NCBI RefSeq assembly: GCF_039962115.1
Contig: NZ_JAMPKJ010000042.1
Coordinates: 1-54,553, forward strand
DNA from: Funiculus sociatus GB2-C1
GTDB lineage: Bacteria > Cyanobacteriota > Cyanobacteriia > Cyanobacteriales > FACHB-T130
DNA: 54,553 nucleotides
Direction: 5' to 3'
A model generated the notes under the pieces. That model saw only the letters and a program-made list of their open reading frames with translations. It was not told the origin of the DNA and ran no database searches. This document shows, piece by piece, positions 44,584 through 53,145 of the stretch (its first letter is position 1; each line of letters starts with the position of its first letter). Position numbers and translations under genes: made by a program.

Positions 44584-45274
44584 TTTTGCTTGCTCCTCGA
44601 CGCTGCCAAAATTCTGCAATTCTTTTCTGCCATTGTTGCCAGTAAACTATCATTTTATCTGGATCGAACCAGAACACTTCAGCTTGCATTCCCGGAACTG
44701 CTACAACCACGCCAGCATGATTTAATTCAATACCGTACTCTTGATAAAACTGGTTGACCGCGCCGCAGTAAGCCGCCAACTGAATTGGCGCATCATGTAA
44801 GCGTTCTGCGGAACCTTTGGGTTTATCAGCAGTTTTCCAATCCAAGACGCAGGGGACACCTTTGTAACTAGCCACACAATCCACTCTCCCGGCATAAGTC
44901 AAGTCGTAGTGGAAAACAGAACCTTCCACTAAGCGCACCTCGTTAATGTCTTGCAAGACAGACTGCAAGCTCTCCCAGTAGGGTTTAGCGGCGTCTGGAC
45001 AGGAGATATCCTCACCAAGCAGATAGCGCTGAATGTGCTTGTGGGTGGAAGTACCACGACGACTAGCAGCACCAGAAATGCGATTAGCTTCTTCTACTCC
45101 GACTCGGTTGCGCCAGTTGAAGAGTGCGTCTCGATCTTCTTGCGGTTTGGTAGCGTTAAGTATAGTTGTGACACTGGGGAAGCGATCGCCCTTAGCATCA
45201 ACATAGTATTGTTTCCCGTATTCACGCACCGCTTTTGCACGGTGATGAGGCAGCAGATTGATGTTAAACGGCAT
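44570..45274 (-). CDS. PD-(D/E)XK nuclease (MGME1/Cas4-like exonuclease fold)
   Basis: The protein of about 234 residues has FPSVTTILNATKP at the N-terminus, RGTSTHKHIQRYL with a conserved histidine, then YAGRVDCVA and VLDWKTADKPK, giving the D-(D)xK catalytic set of PD-(D/E)XK exonucleases related to MGME1 and RecB/Cas4. A QLAAYCGAVN block follows. It could process DNA ends. ATG 45274 is preferred to the upstream TTG 45280. It overlaps the ADP-ribosylglycohydrolase gene downstream by 14 bases. Confidence 0.82.
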   Translation of the reverse strand: MPFNINLLPHHRAKAVREYGKQYYVDAKGDRFPSVTTILNATKPQEDRDALFNWRNRVGVEEANRISGAASRRGTSTHKHIQRYLLGEDISCPDAAKPYWESLQSVLQDINEVRLVEGSVFHYDLTYAGRVDCVASYKGVPCVLDWKTADKPKGSAERLHDAPIQLAAYCGAVNQFYQEYGIELNHAGVVVAVPGMQAEVFWFDPDKMIVYWQQWQKRIAEFWQRRGASKNDAN

Positions 45275-45568
45275 TGGCAAATTCGTTTTTCTTTAAACTT
45301 TAAAAGGGTTGTCCAGAGGGGAGATTTTGATGACTCCTTCTTTATTTGAACAAGAATAAAAGTAGCGCAATTCTTTGTGGCACATCGTCCGTACACTTAT
45401 AGTCCGTGGACAATCAGAATTAGCCTATCCACTTTTCCAGTCCAAGCGATCGCTAACTCACAGCGATCGCCTGATGATAGTCAAAATTCAATTTTTTTAT
45501 TTAGCCAGATATAAATTACTTATACTAACTCAAACCCTCTATTTTTCTAGGGTTCAGACGTTTTTTAA

Positions 45569-45640
45569 AGCCGATGGTGAGATTTGAACTCACGACCAAC
45601 TGATTACGAATCAGCTACTCTACCGCTGAGCTACACCGGC
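45569..45640 (-). tRNA. tRNA-Thr (CGU)
   Basis: On the minus strand, acceptor GCCGGTG pairs with CATCGGC (allowing a G-U), the anticodon loop TTCGTAA gives CGU, and the T arm GTGAG TTCAAAT CTCAC is intact. Discriminator T; CCA not encoded. The 290-base gap upstream on the minus strand side (45275-45568) shows no gene. Confidence 0.92.
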
Positions 45641-45735
45641 ACTGCCAGTTTTTTATTATAACTGATGGAGAATCATTTCTGACAATAAGGTTTTATCCCA
45701 ATGTTCGGTGCCATCGTGTAAAGATAGACTTAGAT

Positions 45736-46044
45736 ATGGGGGTATCGAGACTGATGGCACCAAATTTAAAAAATCGTAATAGTAATAGCAGAAACAATCA
45801 GCGAGTTGATCCTGAACTATATAAGCGCCTGAAAGCCGAAGCAGCCTCTCCCTACCGGGGTTTGAGGCAATTTGTTTACGTGGCGTGCGGTGCCTCTGGC
45901 TTCATTGGCGGAGTTGTTTTCTTCGCCCAATTAGCAGCAGGAAAGGAAATCGCCTCAGCCATTCCGAACTTGGGGCTACAAATTGGCGTTGTTGCCTTGA
46001 TGGTTTGGCTGTTTCGCTTAGAGCAAAAAGCTGAACGTAAGTAA
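45736..46044 (+). CDS. DUF3493 (LPA1/REP27-like) membrane protein
   Basis: The 102-residue protein has DPELYKRLKAEAASPYRGLRQ-type N-terminal sequence (quoted in part), then two membrane helices (FVYVACGASGFIGGVVFFAQ and LGLQIGVVALMVWLFRLEQ). This matches DUF3493, the domain shared with plant LPA1/REP27, which helps photosystem II assembly. The cyanobacterial protein is likely a thylakoid assembly or stability factor; that role is by homology only. The ATG at 45754 is an alternative start. Confidence 0.8.
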   Translation: MGVSRLMAPNLKNRNSNSRNNQRVDPELYKRLKAEAASPYRGLRQFVYVACGASGFIGGVVFFAQLAAGKEIASAIPNLGLQIGVVALMVWLFRLEQKAERK

Positions 46045-46217
46045 TAAAGGAGAACAGTTCCCGTAATCCTGCGGATTCCTCTAAAGAGTAAGGCGATCTA
46101 AGCTAGAAGAAGGGGTTAGCCAAGTATTCTATCATTTCTGTGGGGTGTAATCTACTTTGATGCAATAAACCGGTGTGACTTAAGAACTAGCAATTCTAAA
46201 CTTCCTGCTGACTGGTT

Positions 46218-47012
46218 ATGGTCGTACCAGCAGAAGCCTTACCTAAAATTGAGTTCATCGCATACATGGAACTAGAACAACGCTTGGGTCTGTATCAGGT
46301 ATTCCTTAAGCTCTACGAGCATCATCATGGTTTACTAGATGAGATCCTCAAGCTGGAAAATACGGGCAACAAATTTGTAAACGGGCTTGCACCTCGGTAT
46401 ATCCAAGGTGTCGTGCAAGATCGGCAAGTGTATCTGGTTACAAACTTAGTGGACGCTAAAACCCAGATGTTGTTTCAGCCGCAGGGGGTCTGGACGTTGG
46501 GAAGGTCGCGCCAGGCTGCTATGCCAATTGCCGATCGGCGGTTGTCTCGTCAACACGCAGTTATTCAATATATTGAAGACGATGGTTTTTATTTGGTTGA
46601 CCTCAACAGTACAAATGGTACTTTTGTCAATGGGGAACCAGTTTATCAACGAATTCTTCTCAAGGATGGCGATCGCATCCGTCTCGGCAGTCTTGCTTTT
46701 TCCTTCTTTTTCGGCAGCAACACCGTTATGCTGGGCAATGTCCCTCCATACTTAATAGCGGAACTCAACGCTATCTCCAATGCACAAGCATCTGACACCC
46801 CAGAAGATGCAGAGGCACCTACATCTTCTATAAAATCTAGAGACAAGCAAACTAATCATCCCAGAGATACTTCAATCTTCCTGAAATCATCAGATATCAA
46901 TGATGAGCTAATAGCTTCTGCTATAGAGCCTCAGTTAAGCCCCAGACAACAGTCAGAAATTTTAGACCGCTTTTTCAGCAGGCGAATTTCAGATGCTGGT
47001 ACTCAGAAATAG
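46218..47012 (+). CDS. FHA domain protein
   Basis: The 264-residue protein has a helical N-terminal region (about 1-75), an FHA domain (about 85-165) with the phosphothreonine-binding pattern LGRSRQ, RLSRQHAVIQ and LVDLNSTNGTFVNGE, and a disordered C-terminal tail. FHA domains bind phosphothreonine peptides, so it may link a Ser/Thr kinase to a target, but no kinase is nearby. A strong terminator follows at 47041. Confidence 0.87.
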   Translation: MVVPAEALPKIEFIAYMELEQRLGLYQVFLKLYEHHHGLLDEILKLENTGNKFVNGLAPRYIQGVVQDRQVYLVTNLVDAKTQMLFQPQGVWTLGRSRQAAMPIADRRLSRQHAVIQYIEDDGFYLVDLNSTNGTFVNGEPVYQRILLKDGDRIRLGSLAFSFFFGSNTVMLGNVPPYLIAELNAISNAQASDTPEDAEAPTSSIKSRDKQTNHPRDTSIFLKSSDINDELIASAIEPQLSPRQQSEILDRFFSRRISDAGTQK

Positions 47013-47040
47013 CCGCTATGAATTTTAGATTTTATGTTAA

Positions 47041-47074
47041 AAAACCCGTTTTCTCTAAGAAAACGGGTTTTTTA
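47041..47074 (+). terminator. Terminator of the FHA gene
   Basis: AAAACCCGTTTTCT (47041-47054) and AGAAAACGGGTTTT (47058-47071) pair perfectly around three bases and lead into a T tract. The A tract on the left means it may also stop transcripts from the opposite strand. Confidence 0.92.
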
Positions 47075-47122
47075 TATCATTAGGTTGCGTTGAGGCGCCT
47101 TGCCCAACATTATCAAGAAAAA

Positions 47123-47150
47123 GTTGGGTAACGCTTGCGCTCTACCCAAC
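47123..47150 (-). terminator. Hairpin repeat downstream of recA
   Basis: GTTGGGTA (47123-47130) and TACCCAAC (47143-47150) pair around a GC-rich loop, 57 bases past the recA stop. The sequence belongs to a common cyanobacterial repeat; a terminator role for recA is plausible but there is no strong T tract. Confidence 0.45.
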
Positions 47151-47206
47151 CTAAAATTATTCTTAATCCCACTGCATTGAGAGGATGATTTACTCCCGAA
47201 AAATCC

Positions 47207-48289
47207 TTAATCTTCCTCTAGCATTTCATCGTCTACATCCACGTCTTCAGCGTCAACTCGCGAGACGGTATTTGCTGCAACCACAGCTCCCATTTCAAGT
47301 TTTTGACGCACTTTCTGCTCAATATCTTTAATAAGTTCGGAGTTGTCTTCCAGGTACTTAATGCTGTTATCCCGACCTTGGGCGATGTTGTCACCGTTGT
47401 AGCTGTACCAGGCTCCCTTACGGGTAATCACTCCAGTTTGTTCGGCGAGGTCAACCAAACAGCCTAGTGTCGAAATACCCTTGCCAAAGATAATGTCAAA
47501 TTCCGCGATGCGGAAAGGAGGGGCAACTTTATTTTTGGCGATTTTGACTTTGGCACGGATACCGAATTCTTCATTGCCTTTTTTCAGGGTTTGAATCCGC
47601 CGAATATCCAGACGAACTGAAGCGTAGAACTTCAGGGCATTGCCTCCAGTGGTGGTTTCTGGGTTGCCGTAGGTAACGCCAATCTTTTGCCGCAGCTGGT
47701 TAAGGAAAACTACCGTGCAGCCCGATTTACCAATGTTCCCAGTGATTTTACGAAGGGCTTGGCTCATCAAGCGTGCTTGTAAGCCCATGTGAGAGTCGCC
47801 CATTTCGCCTTCAATTTCAGCGCGAGGCACTAAGGCAGCAACGGAGTCAACAACCACAATGTCAACGGCAGCAGAACGAACCAACTGATCGACGATTTCT
47901 AGGGCAGATTCGCCATTATCAGGTTGGGAAACTAGGAGATTTTCAATATCAACGCCCAGTACGGCGGCATAAGCGGGGTCAAGAGCGTGTTCGGCATCGA
48001 CAAAGGCAGCGACACCACCCGATCTTTGGACTTCCGCGATCGCGTGCAGAGCAACAGTTGTTTTACCAGAACTTTCCGGGCCATAGATTTCAATCACCCG
48101 CCCCTTCGGCAAGCCGCCGCCCAAGGCTAAGTCCAGGGTCAGCGCACCGCTGGGGATCGTCTCTACCCTCATGCGAGTTGCATCGCCCAAGCGCATGATT
48201 GCTCCCTTGCCAAAGCTACGCTCAATTTGGTTTAGCACCAGGCTCAGGGCTTTTTCCTTGTCGGGATTGTTCGTGATTTGGATAGCCAT
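47207..48289 (-). CDS. recA: Recombinase RecA
   Basis: The 360-residue protein has Walker A GPESSGKT (about 70-77), the [11 protein letters not shown] block, the [20 protein letters not shown] region (quoted in part), and [11 protein letters not shown] with loop 2 ([17 protein letters not shown]). It drives homologous recombination and DNA repair. The acidic C-terminus ([13 protein letters not shown]) is typical. It is monocistronic here with a long leader (48290-49022) and no visible LexA-type box that I can defend. Confidence 0.97.
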   Translation of the reverse strand: MAIQITNNPDKEKALSLVLNQIERSFGKGAIMRLGDATRMRVETIPSGALTLDLALGGGLPKGRVIEIYGPESSGKTTVALHAIAEVQRSGGVAAFVDAEHALDPAYAAVLGVDIENLLVSQPDNGESALEIVDQLVRSAAVDIVVVDSVAALVPRAEIEGEMGDSHMGLQARLMSQALRKITGNIGKSGCTVVFLNQLRQKIGVTYGNPETTTGGNALKFYASVRLDIRRIQTLKKGNEEFGIRAKVKIAKNKVAPPFRIAEFDIIFGKGISTLGCLVDLAEQTGVITRKGAWYSYNGDNIAQGRDNSIKYLEDNSELIKDIEQKVRQKLEMGAVVAANTVSRVDAEDVDVDDEMLEED

Positions 48290-49022
48290 TAATGCCTCAA
48301 GAACAGAATCAGGAGTGGTGATTTTACTTCCGCACTTAGCAACAGTAGCTTTTGTGCGGGCTGCTCCGCCTCACGGACTGGAGCTTCCTGTTTCAATGGC
48401 TGTTGACTTCAAAGCAAACAAGCTTTTGCGCCTCTACAGCCTCCACAGGCAGAAACGATGATATCCACCGCCTTTTTAGGATACATAATGAATGCTTGTT
48501 TGAGCTTTTCACTCAGGTTTTACCCTTTTTTTGGGTTCTTGAGTGAGTAGGTTTTTCCACCGATGGCATTGCCCCATTTAGGTTCATCACCAAAGCTGAA
48601 AAATGCCCAAAACAGCTACAAAATTTAACTTCCAGCTATTTTTATTCTACCACTTTTGGTGGCAAATTAGAGCGCGATCGCCCTTTCCTCCTGCTATACC
48701 CTGGATACTGCTGTATCCTGACCAAGCTAGAAGATATGAACCTATATTGTAGTTCAAATGTTCTACTTTAACCGAAAGCTGAGGGATAAATTGAGCAAAA
48801 AACGCCTGATGCTTGGAGAGAATAGAACTCAGGCATCGGGTAGTACATCTCAAGTCACCAAGTTTGGGTGCAAATGCTGAAGTTCTAACCAATTTAGCCA
48901 AAAGTTCCTGATTCATCTCAATCTCGCTACCCTAGAGACATAATTAGCATGACAGCTAGTGATTTAAGGCATCTTCTGCATCCACCAGGGCTACAATTTC
49001 TATATTTTTCTTTCTTTAAGCG
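48290..49022. other. Long recA-xseA divergent spacer
   Basis: About 730 bases. It holds the promoters of recA and xseA, a possible transposase 3' remnant at 48393-48475, a GTTTTACCC...GGGTTC partial hairpin near 48515-48541, and an 89-codon minus-strand frame (48647-48916) without recognisable features. None is secure. Confidence 0.4.
48393..48475 (-). pseudogene. Possible TnpB-type transposase 3' end remnant
   Basis: A minus-strand frame ends LPVEAVEAQKLVCFEVNSH before a stop at 48393-48395. Just after the stop a GAAGCTCC...GGAGC hairpin follows, recalling the right end and guide-RNA region of IS200/IS605-type elements. The rest of the element is absent. The similarity is from memory and weak. 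Confidence 0.25.
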
Positions 49023-50264
49023 ATGAACCACTATATTCCTAACCAGCTGGTTCCAGATACAGCTGTGTCGGTGGCTGGGTTAACATCCTACATACAGCAG
49101 CTCTTAGAGCCAGATGAGCAGCTGCGCCAAGTCTGGGTGACTGGGGAAGTCTCCAGCGCATCCAAGTATCCCAGCGGGCTATTCTTCACGCTCCAAGACC
49201 CGGACGCTAAGGCGACAATTAGTTGTGTGGTATGGAAAAGCCAGCTAAACAAATTGATGCAGCTGCCAGTCCAGGGGGAGCAGTTAATTATTTTAGGTAG
49301 TATTCGAGTTTATCCCCAGCGAGGACAATATCAACTAATTGTTTGGCAAGCATTACCTGGGGGAGAAGGGTTGCAGGCGTTGCGTTATCGGCAGCTGCGA
49401 AATCGGCTGGAGGCAGAAGGGTTGTTTGATCCAGAACGCAAGCGATCGCTTCCTACCCATCCTCAAACTATCGCTGTTGTCACCTCACCGCAAGCAGCCG
49501 CCTGGGGTGATATTCAACGCACACTCAAGCAACGTTATCCAGGTTTACACGTCTTATTTTCACCAGCATTAGTACAGGGCGAACAAGCACCACTATCTAT
49601 TTTGGCAGCGATTGAGCGGGTGGAACGAGATGGTCGCGCCGAGGTGCTAATTTTGTCTCGTGGTGGTGGTGCGGTGGAGGAGTTGACTTGCTTTAATGAT
49701 GAACGAGTAGTGAAAGCGATCGCTAATTGTTCTATCCCTGTGATCACTGGAATTGGTCATCAGAGAGATGAATCTTTGGCTGACTTGGTTGCTGATGCCT
49801 ATGCTCATACTCCCACAGCTGCCGCTGAACAAGCGGTTCCTGAACTCGCGACTCTTTACACCGAACACCGAGAACGCATTGAAGCGTTGAATGAGGCTGT
49901 GAATGAACAGTTTCAGACCAGCCTTTCCCAACTGCAACGACTCAAAAACTTGTTGCGGCGTTTGCCAATAGATCGGCAAATTCGGCAAGAAAAGCAAGGA
50001 ATCGCCTGGAAGCGTCAACAACTGGTGCAGGTAACAGCACAGCATCTCCAAAACGCAAGCCAGCACACCCAGATGTTGCGGCAAAAACTAACCACTCTCG
50101 ATCCGCAAAGTGTCCTTGCCAGAGGCTACGCTGTGGTAAGGCAACAAGATGGCGCGATCGCTCGTTCTACTGATGGGTTAGAACTGGGACAGGAACTACA
50201 AATTCAGTTGAATAAAGGACAAATTAAAGTCAAAATTAGTGAAATTATAGATACAAAAGAGTAG
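49023..50264 (+). CDS. xseA: Exodeoxyribonuclease VII large subunit
   Basis: The 413-residue protein has an N-terminal OB fold (VWVTGEVSSASKYPSG, FTLQDPDAKATISCVVW), a nuclease domain (AVVTSPQAAAWGDIQRTL, ILSRGGGAVEEL, GIGHQRDESLADLVADAYAH in part), and a coiled-coil region. With XseB it degrades single-stranded DNA from either end, in the cytosol. xseB starts 26 bases after its stop, an operon. Confidence 0.96.
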   Translation: MNHYIPNQLVPDTAVSVAGLTSYIQQLLEPDEQLRQVWVTGEVSSASKYPSGLFFTLQDPDAKATISCVVWKSQLNKLMQLPVQGEQLIILGSIRVYPQRGQYQLIVWQALPGGEGLQALRYRQLRNRLEAEGLFDPERKRSLPTHPQTIAVVTSPQAAAWGDIQRTLKQRYPGLHVLFSPALVQGEQAPLSILAAIERVERDGRAEVLILSRGGGAVEELTCFNDERVVKAIANCSIPVITGIGHQRDESLADLVADAYAHTPTAAAEQAVPELATLYTEHRERIEALNEAVNEQFQTSLSQLQRLKNLLRRLPIDRQIRQEKQGIAWKRQQLVQVTAQHLQNASQHTQMLRQKLTTLDPQSVLARGYAVVRQQDGAIARSTDGLELGQELQIQLNKGQIKVKISEIIDTKE

Positions 50265-50290
50265 TTTGTAAATTTATACTTGTATTTCTT

Positions 50291-50557
50291 ATGAGCAAAT
50301 CCACCAGCACCAGCGACGCCTCAAAAAAGAAGCGATCCAATGCCCAACTACCGCCAGACTGGAACTACGAAGCTACTGTTGCCAAAGTTGAAGCTTTAAT
50401 TAGGCAAATTGAAGCTGGTAAACTCGATCTAGCCCAGGTTTTTGATGAATTTAATACCGCTGTTGAATATTTGCGGCAATGCGAAACTTTTTTACAAGAG
50501 CGACAGCAGCAAATGAACTTATTAATTGAAACATTAGAGGATGATTCTAAAGACTAG
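50291..50557 (+). CDS. xseB: Exodeoxyribonuclease VII small subunit
   Basis: The 88-residue protein has a polar N-terminus and the XseB helical pair (NYEATVAKVEALIRQIEAGK and LAQVFDEFNTAVEYLRQCE in part). It binds the coiled coil of XseA to give active exonuclease VII. It follows xseA closely on the same strand. Confidence 0.93.
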   Translation: MSKSTSTSDASKKKRSNAQLPPDWNYEATVAKVEALIRQIEAGKLDLAQVFDEFNTAVEYLRQCETFLQERQQQMNLLIETLEDDSKD

Positions 50558-50700
50558 AACAATTTAATTTTTCGTAGTAGCTAAGCTACTTAGGGCGAAG
50601 GATTCGCGGCAATAATTTTTCGCTTAGCTTCGATATTTTTTAACACGAACGTTTTGCCCCTACGATTTGATATCTTACATGTTTATTAGCTTAACCAGGC

Positions 50701-51942
50701 TTAGGCGATGCTACCGCGCTTTCTAGCTTCCTTGTAAGAAGTTCCGACATTTCTCAAACCAGCTTTAATCATTTGTTGTTCGAGGAGGGCGAAAAAACGA
50801 GCGCGATCGCCTCCTCGGACAACAGCCTGATTGTGCGCCTCTGCTAGAGCCACTGGATAGCCATAACCTTTCTGTACCTGAGCTAGCATTAAACTTAAGG
50901 CAGAGTCAAGCTTCTCTGGATTTTCGGCTACCCAAGCGGGAACCTCTACGCGGGCGATTTCTGTTCCCACGTGGACATAGCAGAAGTAAATTTGGTGTGC
51001 CCCATACAAGTCGAGAATTCGCGCAGAACTACGCCACAAGGTACTGCGTTGTCCAGGCTGAAGTTGGGAAGCCCAAAGGAAAGTATCGCGCAAAGGGTCA
51101 AAAACTTGGCAAGGTGCGCGATCGCTTTGACCGGGACAATGAGTCATGCAATCGGGGGCTGGGTGAGGACAAGCTGGTAAACGCAGGAAGTTAAGCGAGT
51201 CACTGCTGCGAGAAGCACTCAAGTAGCCCATTATGGGAATTCCAGCCTCGCGCAGAGCGTCCCAAGCTTCTAAAATTGGAGGCAGAATGCGATCGCGTGC
51301 TTCCCCCGGTAATTGTTCCAGAAACCAGTAAATTAGCGAACCATCCACCATCGCTAAAGTAGGGACTGGGGATTGGGGATTGGGGACTGGGGACAAGGCG
51401 GACAACATTTTTTTTCCCTTGTCTACCTCTCTCTGATTCACCCAATTGCAAGCTAGTTCTGCTAAGACCGACGTTTCGGAAGCGGTGCGTCGATAACCCA
51501 TCCATTCCTCAGTGCGAATTCCCCACTGACGAGAAACGTACAAATCTTCAGGTTGGTAAAAAACTTCTGGCAGACTATCTAAAAGCGGGTGTAAACTTTG
51601 CCCATAATGTAGCATCACCCGACCGACGTTAATCAAATAACAGTAGGCGATTTCGTGGTGATTTGGGGCAATTTGGGAACCGTCTGTAGCTATGACGGTG
51701 TGACACGCTGGGGGAATTGGTAAATCGATGCAGGTAGAAAGGGGTTCGACTGGTGTAGCGGCATTAAAAGTTATGCGATCGCGCCACTTTTCTTGACGCT
51801 GCACCAGTTCTGCCTGTTGCGTTTTAGCTAGGATAAAAAATTGCTGGGCGCGTTCCAAGCGTTGGCGACTAGCAGCCGCCTCCAAAGTTAGGTGCTGACT
51901 AATGCCCTGCATTTGCCGCGCGAGTTTCGTTAAGTCCAGCAT
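50701..51942 (-). CDS. nurA: NurA-domain nuclease with internal heptamer-repeat insertion
   Basis: The 413-residue protein has the NurA metal-binding motifs: TVIATDGSQIAP (D87) and LAMVDGSLIYWFLEQLP (D200), plus later EVPAWV and YPVALAEAHNQAVV blocks. NurA enzymes are nucleases in double-strand break processing. Residues about 175-195 (KGKKMLSALSPVPNPQSPVP) are encoded by an A8 run and five heptanucleotide repeats at 51361-51395, just before D200, and look like a recent insertion. No HerA helicase gene is adjacent. Confidence 0.85.
   Translation of the reverse strand: MLDLTKLARQMQGISQHLTLEAAASRQRLERAQQFFILAKTQQAELVQRQEKWRDRITFNAATPVEPLSTCIDLPIPPACHTVIATDGSQIAPNHHEIAYCYLINVGRVMLHYGQSLHPLLDSLPEVFYQPEDLYVSRQWGIRTEEWMGYRRTASETSVLAELACNWVNQREVDKGKKMLSALSPVPNPQSPVPTLAMVDGSLIYWFLEQLPGEARDRILPPILEAWDALREAGIPIMGYLSASRSSDSLNFLRLPACPHPAPDCMTHCPGQSDRAPCQVFDPLRDTFLWASQLQPGQRSTLWRSSARILDLYGAHQIYFCYVHVGTEIARVEVPAWVAENPEKLDSALSLMLAQVQKGYGYPVALAEAHNQAVVRGGDRARFFALLEQQMIKAGLRNVGTSYKEARKRGSIA
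51361..51395. repeat. Five GGGGACT/GGGGATT heptamers inside nurA
   Basis: Five consecutive 7-base units (AGGGACT, GGGGATT, GGGGATT, GGGGACT, GGGGACA) lie in the reading frame and encode the low-complexity SPVPNPQSPVPT segment. A gain or loss of one unit would shift the frame. The same unit occurs outside genes at 17661-17681. Confidence 0.85.
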
Positions 51943-52020
51943 AGTTAAGCTACCAGCTTTTTGCCTATCAGCTATTAGCTTAATTGATGAAGCATCAAGA
52001 TGCTCAGATTGAATTTATTG

Positions 52021-53112
52021 TTATGCAAAGACGAGAACATCAGCGTTAGTCATCGCCAGTCCAGTAGAAAGGGTGGCAAATTGCACTTGTGCAGTTCCAC
52101 CAATACCGTCTTTATCAAAGAACAAACCGCCAGTTGTGCTGTTGTAAATGAAGCGATCGCTTGCATCCCCAGCACTTGCACCAATGTGGAACTGCGAAGC
52201 GGTAATTGCTGCATTTGCCGTTAGTCCTGCACCTTGGAAGTAAGCACTAGCTCCCGAAATGCCAATGGTGTCTTGTGCTAGTGAGAAATCAACAATTCTA
52301 TCCACACCTTCCACCGATGGATCGATGAAGTCAAAGCGATCTGCACCGCGACCGCCTTTGAGGGTGTCATTGCCAGTACGACCCATCAGGATGTCGCTAC
52401 CACTACCACCGACTAAAATGTCGTTACCCATCATGCCATTCAGGATGTCGTTCCCACCCCTGCCATACAGATAATTGTTGCCATCGTTCCCGGTGATAGT
52501 GTTGTTGAGGTTGTTACCCGAACCAGTGGTGCCAGCTAGGAGGATGAGTTTTTCCAAATTGGTACCCAGCGTGTAACTTCCCGGCGAACCTAGAGTAACT
52601 ACAACTGTATCTATACCAGCATTCAAGCCTTCGTTGATGGTGGTGGTGGAAGCAGGATCGATTCTATAAGTATCATTACCTGCGCCACCATTGAGAATGT
52701 TGTTGCCGTCTCCACCAAACAGGGTGTCATCGCCATCGCCACCATTGAGAATGTTGTTGCCTGCATTCCCGATGATAATGTTGTTGCCAGCATTACCCGT
52801 GCCATTAATGTTGGCATTACCTGTGAGAGTTAAATTTTCGACGTTGGCGCCCAGCGTCCAAGTAACGCTTGATTGAACGCCGTCAAAGCCAGCATTTACT
52901 GCTTCGACAACGACATCATTGACGTTATCAACGATATACAGATCGTTACCCGCGCCACCTTCCATGCGATCGCTACCCGTACCCCCATCGAGAATGTCGC
53001 CGCCATCTAAACCGCGTAGGATGTCATTACCTGCTAATCCGTTAATCTCGTCATTGCCATTAGTTCCGTTTAAGGAGGGGTCGTTGCCATTAGTTCCGTT
53101 GATTATTGCCAT
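52021..53112 (-). CDS. RTX-type calcium-binding protein
   Basis: The 363-residue protein has repeated GGxGxDxLx nonapeptides (GLAGNDILRGLDGGDILDGG in part, GGDGDDTLFGG, GGSGSDILMGR) that bind calcium in a beta-roll, alternating with the NVENLTLTGNANINGTGN-type segment. There is no N-terminal signal peptide, as usual for type I-secreted RTX proteins. The last 60 residues (FIYNSTTGGLFFDKDGIGG and on) are nearly the same as in the gene immediately upstream. It is 33 bases after that gene on the same strand. Role unknown: secreted structural or matrix protein is likely. Confidence 0.88.
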   Translation of the reverse strand: MAIINGTNGNDPSLNGTNGNDEINGLAGNDILRGLDGGDILDGGTGSDRMEGGAGNDLYIVDNVNDVVVEAVNAGFDGVQSSVTWTLGANVENLTLTGNANINGTGNAGNNIIIGNAGNNILNGGDGDDTLFGGDGNNILNGGAGNDTYRIDPASTTTINEGLNAGIDTVVVTLGSPGSYTLGTNLEKLILLAGTTGSGNNLNNTITGNDGNNYLYGRGGNDILNGMMGNDILVGGSGSDILMGRTGNDTLKGGRGADRFDFIDPSVEGVDRIVDFSLAQDTIGISGASAYFQGAGLTANAAITASQFHIGASAGDASDRFIYNSTTGGLFFDKDGIGGTAQVQFATLSTGLAMTNADVLVFA

Positions 53113-53145
53113 ATTCTTGTACCTTGTTAGGGAAATTTATAGTGT

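Noticed and set aside
47773-48198. 141-codon plus-strand frame inside recA
   Set aside because: It is antisense to conserved RecA coding sequence, with a Q/R-rich random-looking product.
48647-48916. 89-codon minus-strand frame in the recA-xseA spacer
   Set aside because: No recognisable domain, signal or strong ribosome-binding site, and the second half looks like random sequence. A real small gene cannot be fully excluded.
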